Shown here: positions 10,761 through 22,523 of the stretch, piece by piece
How positions within the stretch are numbered: position 1 is the stretch's first letter
Layout of the letters: the number at the start of each line of letters is the position of its first letter
DNA from: Scenedesmus sp. ARA3
Taxonomy: Eukaryota > Chlorophyta > Chlorophyceae > Sphaeropleales > Scenedesmaceae
Length of the DNA: 64,000 nucleotides
Assembly: GCA_004335835.1 (NCBI GenBank)
Contig: RWJK01001218.1
Location: 1-64,000, forward strand
Direction: 5' to 3'
Translations under genes and position numbers: made by a program
The notes under the pieces: generated by a model
The model's database searches: none
What the model was told of the DNA's origin: nothing
Seen by the model: the letters and a program-made list of their open reading frames with translations, nothing else

Positions 10761-11869
10761 GAAGTTCGCACCAGGAAGTGCAGCGGGAATCAGGAGCTGC
10801 CGCAGCTGGCCTGGAGAGAAGAGCGTGTTGATGCCAGCAGTGGGCTTGTCTGAGAGCCAAGCTGCGCTGCTGTATCTTTGCAACATGTTGTGTGGCGGTG
10901 CAAGTTATGTGAGATGCAAGTCGCACGTCCATACTCTTTGTTCGTGTCATGTCGCAACGGCGGGTGAATCGGCGCACTGACTGCACTGAACTACTTCTGC
11001 TGTGTTGCTTTGTGTGGTTTGTTGTTTGCAGCGGACGTGGGAAGTGATGAATTCGATCAGCTGATGTTGTGGCTCGGTTGTCGCTGGTGGGCAAGTTGTA
11101 TGCATCACACAACAGCATATGCTGTGTCGCTCGCAAGTTGCTTATGACCTTGTCCAACCAGCAGGGGATGTTGCGCGTTGTCGCTATACCCTGTTGCAGG
11201 TTTGCAGTGAGGGGATGGGTCGGCAATCTGGCAGATTTCATAACTGTTGATGGCAGTTTGCAGAGGCAGCTTGTGCCTAACTTGCAAGCTGCACTGCTGC
11301 TGGCGGGCAAGTGTTGGCAGCAATAGCCATATGTACTGCGTTGTGCAGCAGGCATGCCCAATGTCAGTCTTTCTCAGCGTCCAGCTTTTGATGAGCCGCT
11401 GACTGACCGGCCTTCCGATGTTGTGCATTATGCATATGCATGTGTCCAGTTTTACTCTAGGATGTGTGAGCGTACTGCTGCTCATCCAGGTCACATATGA
11501 CCTGTGCCCGGCGTGTAGAGCAGCACCACCCTGCGATTGGGAGATAGTCATGCCTGATCCAGATGACGAATTCCTGCAGGCTGATGTACAAGAATTGGGT
11601 TTGGCAAACAGCTGATTGGGTGCTGCACCACACCTACCACACTCAGGAAATAAGTGGTGTTCAAGAAAACTATCAGAGCCGTCAGGGCAGGCTGCTTGGG
11701 CGTGCTGTAGTACTGCATGGCAACAGCATAGCTGTTGTGCCGCTGGCTGCCTGTGGGCCCGGCTCAGCTGAGTTGGTTGTTTGATGGCGTGCGCCACATT
11801 GCTGCAGTCATGCTGCATGTGTTGCAAGTGGCATCGCATGCCGCAAGGCTGCGCAGCTATGGCGTGTGA
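10761..11869. other. Intergenic region with one exon-like fragment
   Basis: This follows the HPM1-like stop. No gene is established. At 11491-11615 (+) a CAG acceptor is followed by a 41-residue open stretch with CPACRAAPPC and an acidic PDPDDE, ending in TGA; its composition is less repetitive than the background. It may be a terminal exon or fragment of an unidentified gene, but no upstream exon could be matched. Confidence 0.35.
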
Positions 11870-14430
11870 CCCCTACCAACGCCAGGGGGGTTTTACCCCG
11901 CTGTTTATCCCGGATTAGGGGCTTTACCTGGTGCTTTACTCGGAGTAAACCCGGCAACCTGTTTACGCAGGGGGATACCCGCTTATCCTGGCGGGTAACC
12001 ACGTACTCTGGCCTTTACCCAGTGTAAACGGTGTATTACTCGGACTAAACTCCAACACAGGTTTATCCGGCTGGGTATCCGCTGTCGTTCACGAGTAAAC
12101 ACTTACTCGGCTGCTGCTGCTGCCAGCAGTGTCCTTGATAACCCTGCCTGCTGCTGACTGTCTGGCCACAGACACGCAGTGTTAAGCTGTGTCAATCGCA
12201 CTCAACATTGAGGACCCCATCACCCAATGAAACACGTTCCACCGCTGTCACAACATGTGACAGAATTCAAGCTGCCTGTCACTGGCTTCGCTTGTAGGAA
12301 GCACCGTGGGCAGGCAACTTCTGCATTGACATTTTCGTTCATGAGGTAGCTTAAGGAACGCACGACAGCTGATCGCAGCTCCTTGCGACTAAGCACCGGA
12401 GCAGCCCAGGTGCAGACGGCTCGCATCGAGCGCTATGTACATGCCGACTCGCAAACATGGAAATTCAGATGTTCTAAAGACAGTGTATCATCATACCAGG
12501 AGCAGCATGCATCTCGAGGGGTTGCTAGGAGCACCGAGCTGCAACCACCCAGCTGCCTTGCAACCGCAGTCTGCGGTCTTCTGAAGCACCTACGATGAAC
12601 GTCTTGTGGGTGTTCCGCAACAACCGAAGGCTTGTCATCCGCTGGCTCGTCTGTATTGGAGGTGAACACCAGGGGCTGCAGGGCAGACCACCGCTGCTGC
12701 TGCCAGCACCTACAGCACCTGTACTGTGGCACCCACAGCAACTTGCTGTATGAAACAGCAGCTTGGCAACGTGGGACCGTTTTTGGCACTTGCAGCACAG
12801 CGTATATCATTTCCGATAAAATGAAGGAACTGTGGTTGTGAGCAGTCTTGTATCAAAAACCAGCAAATTGCGGTGCTGCTAGATTCTGTGCAACTGTTTA
12901 CATGCGCATGTGCAGGCGAAGCCGAGGTTGCAGACATGTTCCAAGACAGCTGCATGACGACATCAAATCAGCACTTACACTCCTGAAGTTTTCTCCATGG
13001 CTGCAGGTGATTTCTGGTCCTCAGCTGCCGTCGCCCCCGCCCCACCACCACCACCACCACCAACAACAACAACAACCTCCCAGCCCCGCGGCCTAGGGCC
13101 GCTGGCGGCTCTATGATGTGGCAGCAGTGACGGCTCCCGAGCCAGTGGTGCACAACCAGTGACAAATCCTGCAGTAAAAGCACTATTGTTCGTTGCTACA
13201 GGTGCGGCCAGTGTGCAGGGAGCAGCACNCCACAGAGGATNGATNATATCTTTCCTGAGTCAGTTGGCACAGTTGCCCTTGGCAGGCTGCAACAGCTGGG
13301 TGTGCTGTACATTGCACTAGGCAACCACAGCAGCGTCAGAGACAAGTGCAACTGAGGCAGGCTTGCGTACTCATCCTGCGCTGCTGCTTGCGCTTGATTG
13401 TTGGTTGTCACTTGTGAATGGATAACCATAACATCTGTGTAAGGTGCGTTTTTGTTAACCTGTGACTGACCAGCTCATGCGGCCTGCTCTGCCTGCTGAC
13501 CTTTGTGCAGAGATGCCACAACCAAGCACACACGAACACACCCAAGTTTGTCCTTATACTCACAAGGCGGACACGGCTGTCCAGCATCAGCACCTTGAGT
13601 GCCTGCCGTCAGAGCCCTGAATGGGCGCACGCTCAGCCATTGATCTGCTGACGGTGTTGGTGGGCGACAGCACTTGTATTCTGGCTCTGAACCTGGTATG
13701 GCAGGGGATCAGAGATAGTTTGGTGTGTCACGCTGGTTGATTAGCTGTGTTGGTACAACAGCACTGCTATGCGGTAGCCTGCCAAGCGGGCTTTTTGCAA
13801 CATTGTATGCAAGTGATGACAGACCTCCATCAGGATTGCTGGTGGAGTTGCTGTCTGCGTGCTCTGCTCTGTTTGGCATAACTTTAGAAGGCAGAAATCA
13901 ATGCAGTGATCAGTGTCGTGGCATTGTCAGGCCATGAGGCCATAATTCTTTTGCTGGTGATGCTAGCAGCAATGTTGGCAGCCTAGACGGTGGCAAGAAG
14001 AGGAGAAGCAGCTGCAGCAGCAGGTAGCTGACAAAGGCCAGGAGTGCGGGCAACAGCAGCAGCAGCTGGTTGTTCCCTTCTGCTGTTGATCTTGTGCTGA
14101 GCACAACTGTTTACTTGACTTGTTGACCCAAGGGTAGCGGGGTAACCTTTGCGCTTTGCGAGTAACCAACGATTACTCACTCGAGATTACTCCGACTGGA
14201 TTGCTCCAGGATAGCGAGGTAAAGCTGTTTTACTCCCTGAATTTATCCAGCACGTCACCCGTGATAATCTACGTTTACTCAGGGTAAACCCCTGGGAGTA
14301 ACTCGGGTTATCCGCAAAGCGCAAAGGTTACACCGTAATCCGCCACTGGAGTCTGGAGTAAACAACAGAGTAAACCGCCTTGAGTAAACTCAATTTACTG
14401 GGGCTGAACCTCCCCTGGCGTTGGTAGGGG
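11870..14430. mobile_element. Putative DNA transposon with 24-bp inverted termini
   Basis: Positions 11870-11893 and 14407-14430 are inverted repeats of 24 bp with one mismatch; the outer 19 bp, CCCCTACCAACGCCAGGGG, are identical. About 220-300 bp inside each end are packed with short degenerate GTAAAC, GTTTATCC and TTACTCGG motifs in both orientations, the usual look of subterminal transposase-binding repeats. This base composition occurs nowhere else in the window. The roughly 2 kb interior has no clear transposase; a minus-strand stretch at 12220-12810 holds a few Cys pairs (CPRC, CCRC) but is too weak to name. No target-site duplication is evident next to the termini. It is probably a non-autonomous or decayed copy. 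Ambiguous bases at 13229, 13241 and 13245 lie inside it. Confidence 0.65.
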
Positions 14431-15035
14431 ACTGACTGTAACTTGTATGCAGGCCTGCGAGTTTGGGCGTGAGCCGATTGAGTTGACAGGCCTCAGGGTT
14501 GCGGGATCTGGTGTCCATACCAAATGTCAGTACTGGGTGTCTAGTCTAAACATGCGCCAGGGCTGCTGAGTCGCCGTTGTTACCGGCAGTCCACGCTCGC
14601 AGCACGCTGGTACGTGCTGGCCAGGGCGGTGGCAGCAGGCTCACCACACTGCAAGTGCAAATGTGCCACAGCTCAGTCGGGCAGGGCCAGAGGCTGCAAC
14701 TTCAGTCACCTGCACTAAGCGCACCAGGTCATTGACCCGGGCCAGCCGCCTGTACATGCCAGCCCCCTCTACACAGAGACCTACAACAGATCGAGGGAAC
14801 CCGAGTGCACCGGGTGCCGGAAGCAGTTGTCTGTTCAGCTGCCCGAAACCGAGGGTAAGTTGGCGTCTCCAACCCACTCGTTTCTCAACATATTTGTAAT
14901 AATCTTTAAGTTAAACGGTTGCATTGTTACTAGCAGGCAACACCGGCTCACAACTCATACGCGTCGAAACAGTCTGCTGAAGCCCTCAGGCCGTGGCCCT
15001 TCACCCCTATTGCAATGGGGTGTCTCCCAAGATAA
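14431..15035. other. Intergenic, upstream of first OPR gene
   Basis: No supported gene. An open frame on the minus strand at 14641-14877 has mixed composition but no recognisable motif. The promoter of the OPR gene should lie here, but no TATA box was found. Confidence 0.4.
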
Positions 15036-17445
15036 GTGTGGTTTGTTGAGCTGATAGTGATGCTGATAGCCCTTCTGAAAGGCAGCTTTGCAGCTGCTGG
15101 CAGTGCTGCTGCTGGTGCTGCTACTGTTGGGCAGGCACTGCTGCTAGTTGGCAGGCCAGCAGGACGCAGACTTGCCACAAAGGTTATAGAAGGCAACAGT
15201 CGTTTGCTTGGCAGCAGCAATGCGCAGCAGCTGTTGCGGCGTGCTGGGCAGCAGCAATGGGCAGCGCCTGCCTTGCTGCAGCAGCACTTCACCAGCAGCT
15301 CCAGGGCACCAGCACAGTCCGCTGCTGCTGGCAGCAGGGATGCTCCCGGCAGCCTCAGGAGTCGCCTGCTGCAAGACCTACAAGATAAAGCAAGCAAAAA
15401 CGGCTCCGATTCCAACAGCAGTGGCAGAGGGCAAAGCAGCAGCCCAGCAGACGCAGCAGACGCAGGGAAAGTGCCTGCTGCAAAGGCAGGTATAGGCGTA
15501 GCGCGCAACAGCCTCACGAGCAGTCACAACAACACATTCAGCAGCCATAGCAGCCCAAACAGGGCAGGTGTGCCTGCTGGGCATGACAGGCGTGCTGGGC
15601 GGGCAAGCACTTGGAAGAAGGGACGACAGGTATGCATTCGCTGGTATGTTGGCGGTGTGTGTGTGTGTGTGCAAATTTGTGCAGCTATGGCAGTGCACCT
15701 ATCATGTGCACCAGCAATGGCTTTGTTGACCATTTGACGGCAAGCTCGTGCAGCTGCTGAGTGCATGCGTGGTGATCTCATACCAAACTGATGCTTGTTG
15801 CATGCTTTTATTTCAAAACACCCAATAGCCGAGATCAAGCAGGCCAGCACATCGCTTCGCATGCCTCTACCATGTGTTCCCATCGTGTGGTAAATTCCCT
15901 GCAACTCACTCTGTGTGTGCTGCTCCCTGCACGCACAATCAGGCCATTGATGCCCCTCTGCTGACAACCAAGATCAAGAAGGCAACCACAGTGACGCAGC
16001 TGCAGCAGCTCGTGCAGCAGCACGGCAGCAGTATGAACTACATCCATATGGCAGCAATAGTCAACACACTGGGCAACTGGCAGCAGCAAGGCAAGCTGAG
16101 AGGCAGCATGCAGCAGCAGCAGGTGCTGCAGCAGCTGCTGGCGGATGTGGACTCGCTGCTGCTGCTGGGGGTGCTGGATCAGTGCGGCTGCTTCGCACTG
16201 GCACAGCTGGTGTGGGGGCTGGGCTTGCTGGGCCACACCCACACAGGCCTGTTTGCTGCCTGCCTGGACCGGTTCATGCAGCGGCAGCATGACATTGACA
16301 GGTCACAGCAGCCTGCCAATGTGCTGTATGGTGCAGCCAAGGCAGAGTGGCAGATGGAGCCTGGGCAGGCGCAGCAGCTGCTGGCTGCCCTGGTGAGGCT
16401 GCTGCCCGGTGCCACCTCTCAAGCAGTGGCCAACAGCCTGTGGGCAGTGGCTACAATGGGGCAGGCCCCAACAGAGCAGCACGTTCAGCAGCTGCTAGCT
16501 GCCCTGGTGAGGCTGCTGCCAGATGCCAAGCCCCAGCATGTGGCCAACAGCCTGTGGGCAGTAGCTACAATGGGTGGGAAAGTGCAGATGCAGCAGCTGC
16601 AGGTGCTGTTGCAGCACCTGGCCAGCAGGCTAGCTGAGGCCAGCCCCCAGGGTGTGTCTAACAGCCTGTGGGCAGTTGCCAAGTTTGCAGAGCAGCTGAC
16701 TGATGAGCAGCAGCAACAAGTGCAGCAGTCACAGCAACTGCAGCACCTGCTTGCAGGCCTGACAAGAAAGCTAGCTGCTGCCAACCCCCAGGATGTAGCC
16801 AACAGCCTGTGGGCATGTGCACAGGTCAGGGTGTACCCGGCTGAGCTTTTTGGTGCACTGGACAGCCAGCAGCAGTGGGGCAGGCTGCTGCCTGCCATGA
16901 CTGGGCAGAACCTGGCCAACACTGCGCTGGCATGTGCAGTGCTGGGCCGCAGGGATGAGCAGCTGCTGGCTGGCCTGCTGCAGCATGCACTGCAGCTGCA
17001 GACACGCAGCAGCGGCCAGCAGCTGAACATTCAAAATGTGTGCAACCTGCGCTGGTCTGTGGCAGTGCAGGACGCGCAGCAGCTGGCAGGCAGCGTTGTG
17101 CAGCTGGCACAGGCAGCTGCCAGCAGCCAGCAGCAGTGGAGGGAGTTCAAAACAGAAGACCCGAGCCAGCTGCATCAGGTGCACCTGTGGTTGCTGGATG
17201 GGCAGCTGGTGGGTGGCAGGGGCCTGGCAGGGGCCCTGACACAGCAGCAGCTGCAGCACTGCAGTGACGCTTGTTCTGAAAGCCATCAAACTAGAGCAAC
17301 ACAGCCTCCCTCGGCATTTCAGCAGCAGGTATTTGCCACCCTGCAGGTGGTGTGCGGCTGGCCATTGAGGCGGATGGTCCCACCCACTTCCTGTGGCCTG
17401 ACAGGCGGTTGGATGGCCGCAGCCAGCACAGGGACAGGGTGCTAG
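15036..17445 (+). CDS. OPR-repeat organelle RNA-binding protein, copy 1, RAP frame lost
   Basis: Two exons, 15036-15629 and 15943-17445, join in phase 0 (CAG donor, CAG acceptor) to about 698 residues. The first encodes an Ala/Ser/Arg-rich leader consistent with an organelle transit peptide and then a disordered linker; the exact start is uncertain. The second encodes helical repeats of about 38 residues with the octotricopeptide signature ANSLWAVATMG / LLAALVRLLP, at least four recognisable, plus LRVYPAELF and NLANTALACAVLG. OPR proteins typically bind specific chloroplast or mitochondrial transcripts. The C-terminal RAP domain should follow, but relative to the second copy a net 106-nt deletion near 17330-17350 shifts the frame, so this ORF ends in unrelated residues at 17445. 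The target RNA is unknown. The N-terminal product could still be functional. Confidence 0.75.
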
Positions 17446-17582
17446 CAGCGCGCAGCCAGGTTGTGGTCAGTGTGCCTTACTTTGAGTGGGATGATCTGAA
17501 GGGCGCCCGCCAGAAACAGCAGTACTTGCTGCAGCTTTTAAACAGAGCCATCCAGCAGCAGCAGCAGCAGCAGCAGCAGTAG
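17350..17582 (+). pseudogene. Out-of-frame RAP domain remnant of OPR copy 1
   Basis: Shifted relative to the OPR exon, this frame encodes RLAIEADGPTHFLWP, then VLAARSQVVVSVPYFEW and YLLQLLNRAIQ, followed by a Gln run and TAG. It matches the RAP domain of the second copy (26227-26430) residue by residue in most places. RAP domains are restriction-endonuclease-like folds found at the C-terminus of OPR proteins. The N-terminal third of the domain is deleted. The downstream 17583-17740 still resembles 26590-26740 after copy 2, so the duplication extended past the stop. Confidence 0.85.
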
Positions 17583-18273
17583 CAGTAGCAACGGCAGAGC
17601 AAGGTCAACACAGCAGCTCTCCTCAGTTGGTGCAAGTGCGGCCCCGGGGCCTGCTGCTGTGCTTCCAGCCAGCCGCACCACCCCTGGTGGCGTGGTAGGC
17701 GCATCAGGCAGCGCACTGCACAGCAGCGCAGTAGCGCCGTAGCATTGGCCCAAGGCACGCGGCATGCGGGGCGCATCAGACAGGTACCAGCGACAATTGT
17801 CGCACTTCACGCGGCGTGAGTGGTAACAGGCACAGTGGCATGAGAGCTGCTCTGATGTGTGCTGTGGGGGTGAATCATCCTTCGCTGTTGCTGCCGCTGC
17901 ATGTGCATGCAGCAGGTCTCAGGCACGTGACCTTAGGCAAGCATGGTCGATCGGATCCGGGTCAGCGCACCCGCAGCAACTATTGCGGTTCAATAACAAC
18001 ACATTTCGTCATGCATAGCAGCAGGCGAGGCGCTGGCGTGCATGCAAAGTAGATACCAGTCCCACGACCGCACAGCAGCCCATACCGTGTAGTGCAATGA
18101 GATGCTCCCTCATGCTGATTACCCATCGTGGTTGCGTAACACGGTAAGTTATCTGCCAAAAAACGATCAACTCTTAGACACGTCGCAGCGTGGCCTGTCC
18201 CACCCGTGTCGTAGGATGTTTGAGGATCCTCCGGAGCTCCGGACCTAGCTGCTCGGCAGCTGCAGCTGCGCTG

Positions 18274-18324
18274 CAAGCAGTCCCATGGAGGCAGTCCCCG
18301 TCCCATAGATGCTGTGTATATAAG
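18274..18324 (+). promoter_or_regulatory. Distal promoter module of LPMO gene
   Basis: CAAGCAGTCCCATG at 18274-18287 is followed 29 nt later by TATATAAG at 18317-18324. The same 14-bp element plus a TATA box occurs again 314 bp downstream, suggesting a duplicated core promoter. Confidence 0.5.
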
Positions 18325-18587
18325 GCAAACAGTTCTGTGCATCTGCACCGGGTCGATCAGCCTGCACATGTCTTGGTCGAGTATCAACCCACACACACAC
18401 CAACCGCAAAGGGCGGGTTACCGACAATCGCCACACTGGTGAGCAGCAAACGACGCAGCAGAGTTAAATGTCGTCGTAATTTACAGCTTGCGAAGATCAG
18501 TTGGCTCTGGTTGTTTGCAGCCAGTCGATGCATGGAGTTGGCTGCCTGCCACGGCACTTCGGAGGATCTGCAAGCAGCAGCTGTGCT

Positions 18588-18626
18588 CAAGCAGTCCCAT
18601 GCAGTTCTGCAGCGACGCAGTATAAA
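18588..18626 (+). promoter_or_regulatory. Proximal promoter module of LPMO gene
   Basis: A second identical CAAGCAGTCCCATG (18588-18601) stands 19 nt before TATAAA (18621-18626), about 160 nt upstream of the proposed start codon at 18787. This is the better placed of the two TATA boxes. Confidence 0.55.
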
Positions 18627-18786
18627 CATAAGTGTAAAAAACATACCGTCTTTGTACCTGCTGCGTCGATGCCATACTGCCCTGCCCGTGCAACTCTGGC
18701 AACACAGCATGACACACTTGCTGTGCCTGCTGCCTCTGCTGCCTGTGCTGCTGCAGCCCATCACGCAGAGCAAGCTTAACAGCGCG

Positions 18787-21700
18787 ATGGCTACAGGGCG
18801 CCCAAAACCCGCTGCACGCAGCAAGCTGTTGCTGGTGACTCTGGCCGCTTGCATACTCGGCAGTTTGCCATCTGCGGTGCATGCACACGCATCTCTGACG
18901 ACTCCCAGGAGCCGCAATGAGGCTTTCTTCAACAACTGGTACGCCAACGGTGGCAACGGTCTGGGTCCCCGCCCCTTCCGTCCTGCTGGCAGCCCTGGTG
19001 AGTTCCCTTCTGTGCCCATGGGCAGGTCTGCAGCTGTGATAGCAGCATAGTACTGCGCAGTACTGCCCCGCTGGGCATGTCCTGCAGCTGCATGCAGCTC
19101 GCTTAACAGCAGCTGCAGCTGCCCAACAACACTTCTATTTGCACTTGGTACTTAACAGCGCAGCATGCAACACAGTCAAGACACATGGTATGTGTGTTAC
19201 TGAGCCACTGCGCTCCTTCGTGCTGCGCTTTCCAGGTGTGTGTGGAGACCCCTACCAAGAAGTGTCGCCCGCCAGCAACATGGCAACCTTCCAGGGGCCG
19301 GTGACCGCTTACCAATCCGGCCAGACCATCAGGGTCAGCGTGAGGCTGCAGGTCAACCATGGAGGCCGCCTGACCTTCAGGCTGTGTGACAGGAAGACAA
19401 ACCTGGATCAGGGATGCTTCAATGCCCGCACCCTTGTCAGGTGGGGGTACTTGCAGCCCGCAGGCCTCAACATTTATCATTACAGCATCTGCAGGCTTGG
19501 CCGCTGTTGCCCCATATGCAGATGGCGTTCCACCTGAACAAACAGGCTATTAAAAATGCAGCAGGACTATTTCCAAGGGTACGCCCTGCGAGAGCTGGGT
19601 CTCTACTGCTCATGGTGCTGCAGCCTCTGCCAACAGCACAGTGTGGCAGGTCACCTGTGGCACTGCAACGCTGGACAGTCCCATACCACATGAACTCACC
19701 CTTAGGACCTGCTGCCTGCCACCTGCACTCTCTTGCCACCTGCCCTGTCTCTGCCACCTGCAGGGCCGACAACGGCAAGCCCCACTGGTACATCCTGACT
19801 GGCAGCTGGGAAGGCACCAACGCAGGCCGCCCCGAATTTGCCAACATTGACCTCAGGCTGCCTGCAGGCTTCTCTTGCCCCGGCGGATGCGTGCTGCAGA
19901 TGTGAGTCGTGGCTCTGGGGGTCCTTGCGCCAGGTTGCAGTGAGTTGCTTGTTGTTGGTTGCATGCTGTCTTGGCCTGCCATGCATTTGCATGCATGCTG
20001 CAGCAGTCGTGCTAGTGTCCCTGCCCATGCTCCATGACAGAGAGAGGGTGGCCCGCAGAGGTCGCAGCAGCATAGTGTGCTGCATACACAGTTCGTTGCA
20101 TGGGCTGCATTGCATTGCAATGTTTACATCAGACAAGTCATCATCAGCAATTTCACTGACATGTGCTGCTGCTTGCTTGCAGGGAGTACTACACTTACAA
20201 CTCCTGGTGAGCGCTCACGGCTACTGTCCTGATGGTGCTAGATCACGCAGCCTGTGCAGTGCATGACACTGACTGCTTGCCTGGCGCAGCATTCAAGAAC
20301 ATATGCTCTCAGGCCGTGCAGAGTGGGCCCTCGTGAACATAAATTCACCCAGCAGCGGGATATGATGCACAGTGCAGCTCAGCCCACTCTGCACAGCCTG
20401 CATGAGTCATGTAAAAGCAGAACCATCAGCCGCCTCGCAGAGTATGTGACATGTGCTGTGTGCCGCCTGATGCTGCTGCCTCTGTGTGCAGCGTTGAGCA
20501 GTGCCCAAGGGAGGACTGTGGCTTCTACGCAGACAGGATGAACAGGATCCTCCCGGTCAACATCCAGGGCCCGAAGGACATTTGCCGCACTGGTGGCACT
20601 CAAGAGATCTTCCTGTGAGTGCCCTATCAGTTGGTTGGTTGTGCTGACAGTGCATGTTGCATGCAACACGCAGTCGTGCTGTGTCCAAGATGCTGCGCAG
20701 GTAGGCACGACGCAGCACAGCGCAGGCAGGCGCCAGCCAGCTGGTGCATTTAATTGAACCCTGTGACACGTGCTGGCAACATGGGCAACTGCTGCCTGGG
20801 CGCTAGCTGCTCCGCTTCGGTTGTGCCACAGGTGTTCCTGTGAGTACACCCAGGGCTTGCGGCACTGACAAACACGCTGCAATCTAGTGCATAAATGTCA
20901 AGCAAGGATACCACAAGTGTGCACCTTGCGCTCTGCGCTCTAGCACTGCAATTAGTGTGAACTTCTGCCTGCCACTAACTGCGCTGTGATGCCACTGCCC
21001 TGGCCTGGCCTGACTGCTGCTGCTGCTTGCAGGAACTGCGCTGACATTGTCATCACAGGCGGCAGTGGCCCCACCCCACCTGGCCCCACCCCACCCGGCC
21101 CAACCCCACCCGGTCCCACCCCACCGCCACCCACCTGCAACGACAACCGCGCCGACTGCACCGCCTGGGGCCCAGGCCTCTGCAGCAATGCAGGTGGGGA
21201 GCGCTGCTGGTGCATTTTTGCATGGGATGTGCTGTATTGTGTACTATGCAGCACTGCTGTTTGTGTGGCAAGGCTTCCTGCAAGCTCTCTGGTCCGCTGC
21301 ATGCGCCTAGCTGGCGCCGCTTCCTGCAAGCGCTCTGGTCTGTTGCATGCGCCCAGCTGCAAGGACCTGCAGCATCAGCAAGTGCGGCTGCGCAGCTGGT
21401 CACTTGCGCTGGCAGCTGCTAGTACTGGCAGCAACACTCTAGTACTGGCAGCTGCTAGTACTGTCTGAGCAGGCTGCGGTGTTGCTAGCTGCAGCATGGC
21501 AGCTTTGCTTGCGCGACTTCCCTCTGTACTTAATGACATGCCAGCACGGGCCTGCTCGTGCTTCACCCTACTGGCATTAGTACCATTCGTTCAAAAGTGG
21601 AAGCCTGGTGGCATACCTGTCATCAGCTTCGCCCCACATTGTGCTGCATAATTTCAGATGAGCAACATTGCACTGTGTGCTTACTCAAACCGCTTTGACT

Positions 21701-22523
21701 GACAATCGGTTGGTGTCCCTGCCATTGTGTTGCGCAGGCGTTCGTGCGACGTGCCCCTGCATGTGCCGCAGCGGTGCCACCCCACCCGGCCCCACCCCAC
21801 CCGGCCCTACCCCACCCGGCCCCACCCCACCGCCACCCACCTGCAACGACAACCGCGCCGACTGCACCGCCTGGGGCCCCGGCCTCTGCAGCACGCCAGG
21901 TGGGGGGAGGTGACACAGCAGCTTGCAGGGAGGGTAGTGTCTTGAGTGTTACGCAGCGCTGCGGCTCAATGCTGCGTGTGTGGTGCCACTTCCTGCAAGC
22001 TCTTGGGCCAGCTGCATGCACCAAGCTGCAAGGACAGGCAGCATCTGCATGCTGCATCTGATGCAGAGTCTGTGCAGCTGCTCACCAGTTTGCGTTGCTG
22101 GCAGCCGCTGCCGTACCAGTGGCACTGGTAACAACACTCACCATGCCCTGCCCTGCGCTGCTCCTGCTGCATGTGCCGCCTCTTCAACCACCTCCTGCAG
22201 GCGTGGCCACCACCTGCCCCTGCATGTGCCGCACCAGGACCGCCCGCGCCGCACGCCGCGCAGCCCGCAGGATTGGAGGCCAGGCTGCTGCAGCAGCAGC
22301 GGCAGCAGTGGACCCCGCAACAGTGCCTGCAGACACCTCTGTGGCATCTGCAGCAGCTTCTGCTGCTGTGGACCCTGCTGCTGCTGTGGACGCTGCTGCT
22401 GCTGTGGACCCTGCTGCTGCAGCTGTGGCCAGCTCCACTGAGGTCCCTCCGCTGTCTGTTGTGCACCTGAGCCCTGCACCAGAGCCCGCAGCAGCAGAGG
22501 GCGCAACAGGTGCTGCACCTTGA
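18787..22523 (+). CDS. Secreted AA15-type lytic polysaccharide monooxygenase with ShKT-like modules
   Basis: Eight exons (18787-18997, 19236-19440, 19764-19901, 20183-20206, 20492-20614, 21033-21193, 21738-21899, 22201-22523) encode about 448 residues. A signal peptide (KLLLVTLAACILG ... AVHA) precedes His34, which would become the N-terminal copper ligand of the histidine brace. The second ligand is predicted as His112 in QVNHGGRLTFRLC. CGDP, LPAGFSCPGGCVLQ and NCADIVI are conserved in the AA15 chitin-binding type-4 family, copper enzymes that oxidatively cleave chitin or cellulose. Then come two copies of a TPPGP-repeat linker, each followed by a six-Cys ShKT-like module (CNDNRADCTAWGPGLC, then CPCMC), and an Ala/Val/Pro-rich tail. 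Activity and substrate are inferred. A longer N-terminus from an upstream in-frame ATG is possible but would bury the signal peptide. Confidence 0.9.
20311..20399. repeat. 18-bp inverted repeat in LPMO intron
   Basis: AGGCCGTGCAGAGTGGGC (20311-20328) pairs with GCCCACTCTGCACAGCCT (20382-20399) with one mismatch, around a 53-nt loop, in the intron between exons 4 and 5. The geometry resembles an intronic small-RNA precursor. Confidence 0.8.
21064..21841 (+). repeat. Duplicated Pro-rich linker plus ShKT exon unit
   Basis: The segments around 21064-21180 and 21776-21890 are nearly identical: (CCCACCCCACCCGGC)n linker codons followed by the exon end encoding CNDNRADCTAWGPGLC. Each lies in its own phase-1 exon, so one exon unit has been duplicated in frame. 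Confidence 0.9.

Larger units (their letters stand above)
17583..18786. other. Intergenic, LPMO upstream region
   Basis: The first 150 bp are homologous to sequence after the second OPR copy. The rest is non-coding by inspection and contains two promoter-like modules that lead into the LPMO gene (separate entries). Confidence 0.5.

Noticed and set aside
12220..12810. Minus-strand Cys-containing frames as a KDZ-type transposase
   Set aside because: Only isolated CPRC and CCRC pairs are present, without the catalytic region or a continuous frame; not enough to name a transposase family.
13229..13245. Three ambiguous bases as a biological feature
   Set aside because: Isolated N calls are sequencing or assembly uncertainty.
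15655..15671. GT dinucleotide run
   Set aside because: A short intronic microsatellite with no further significance.
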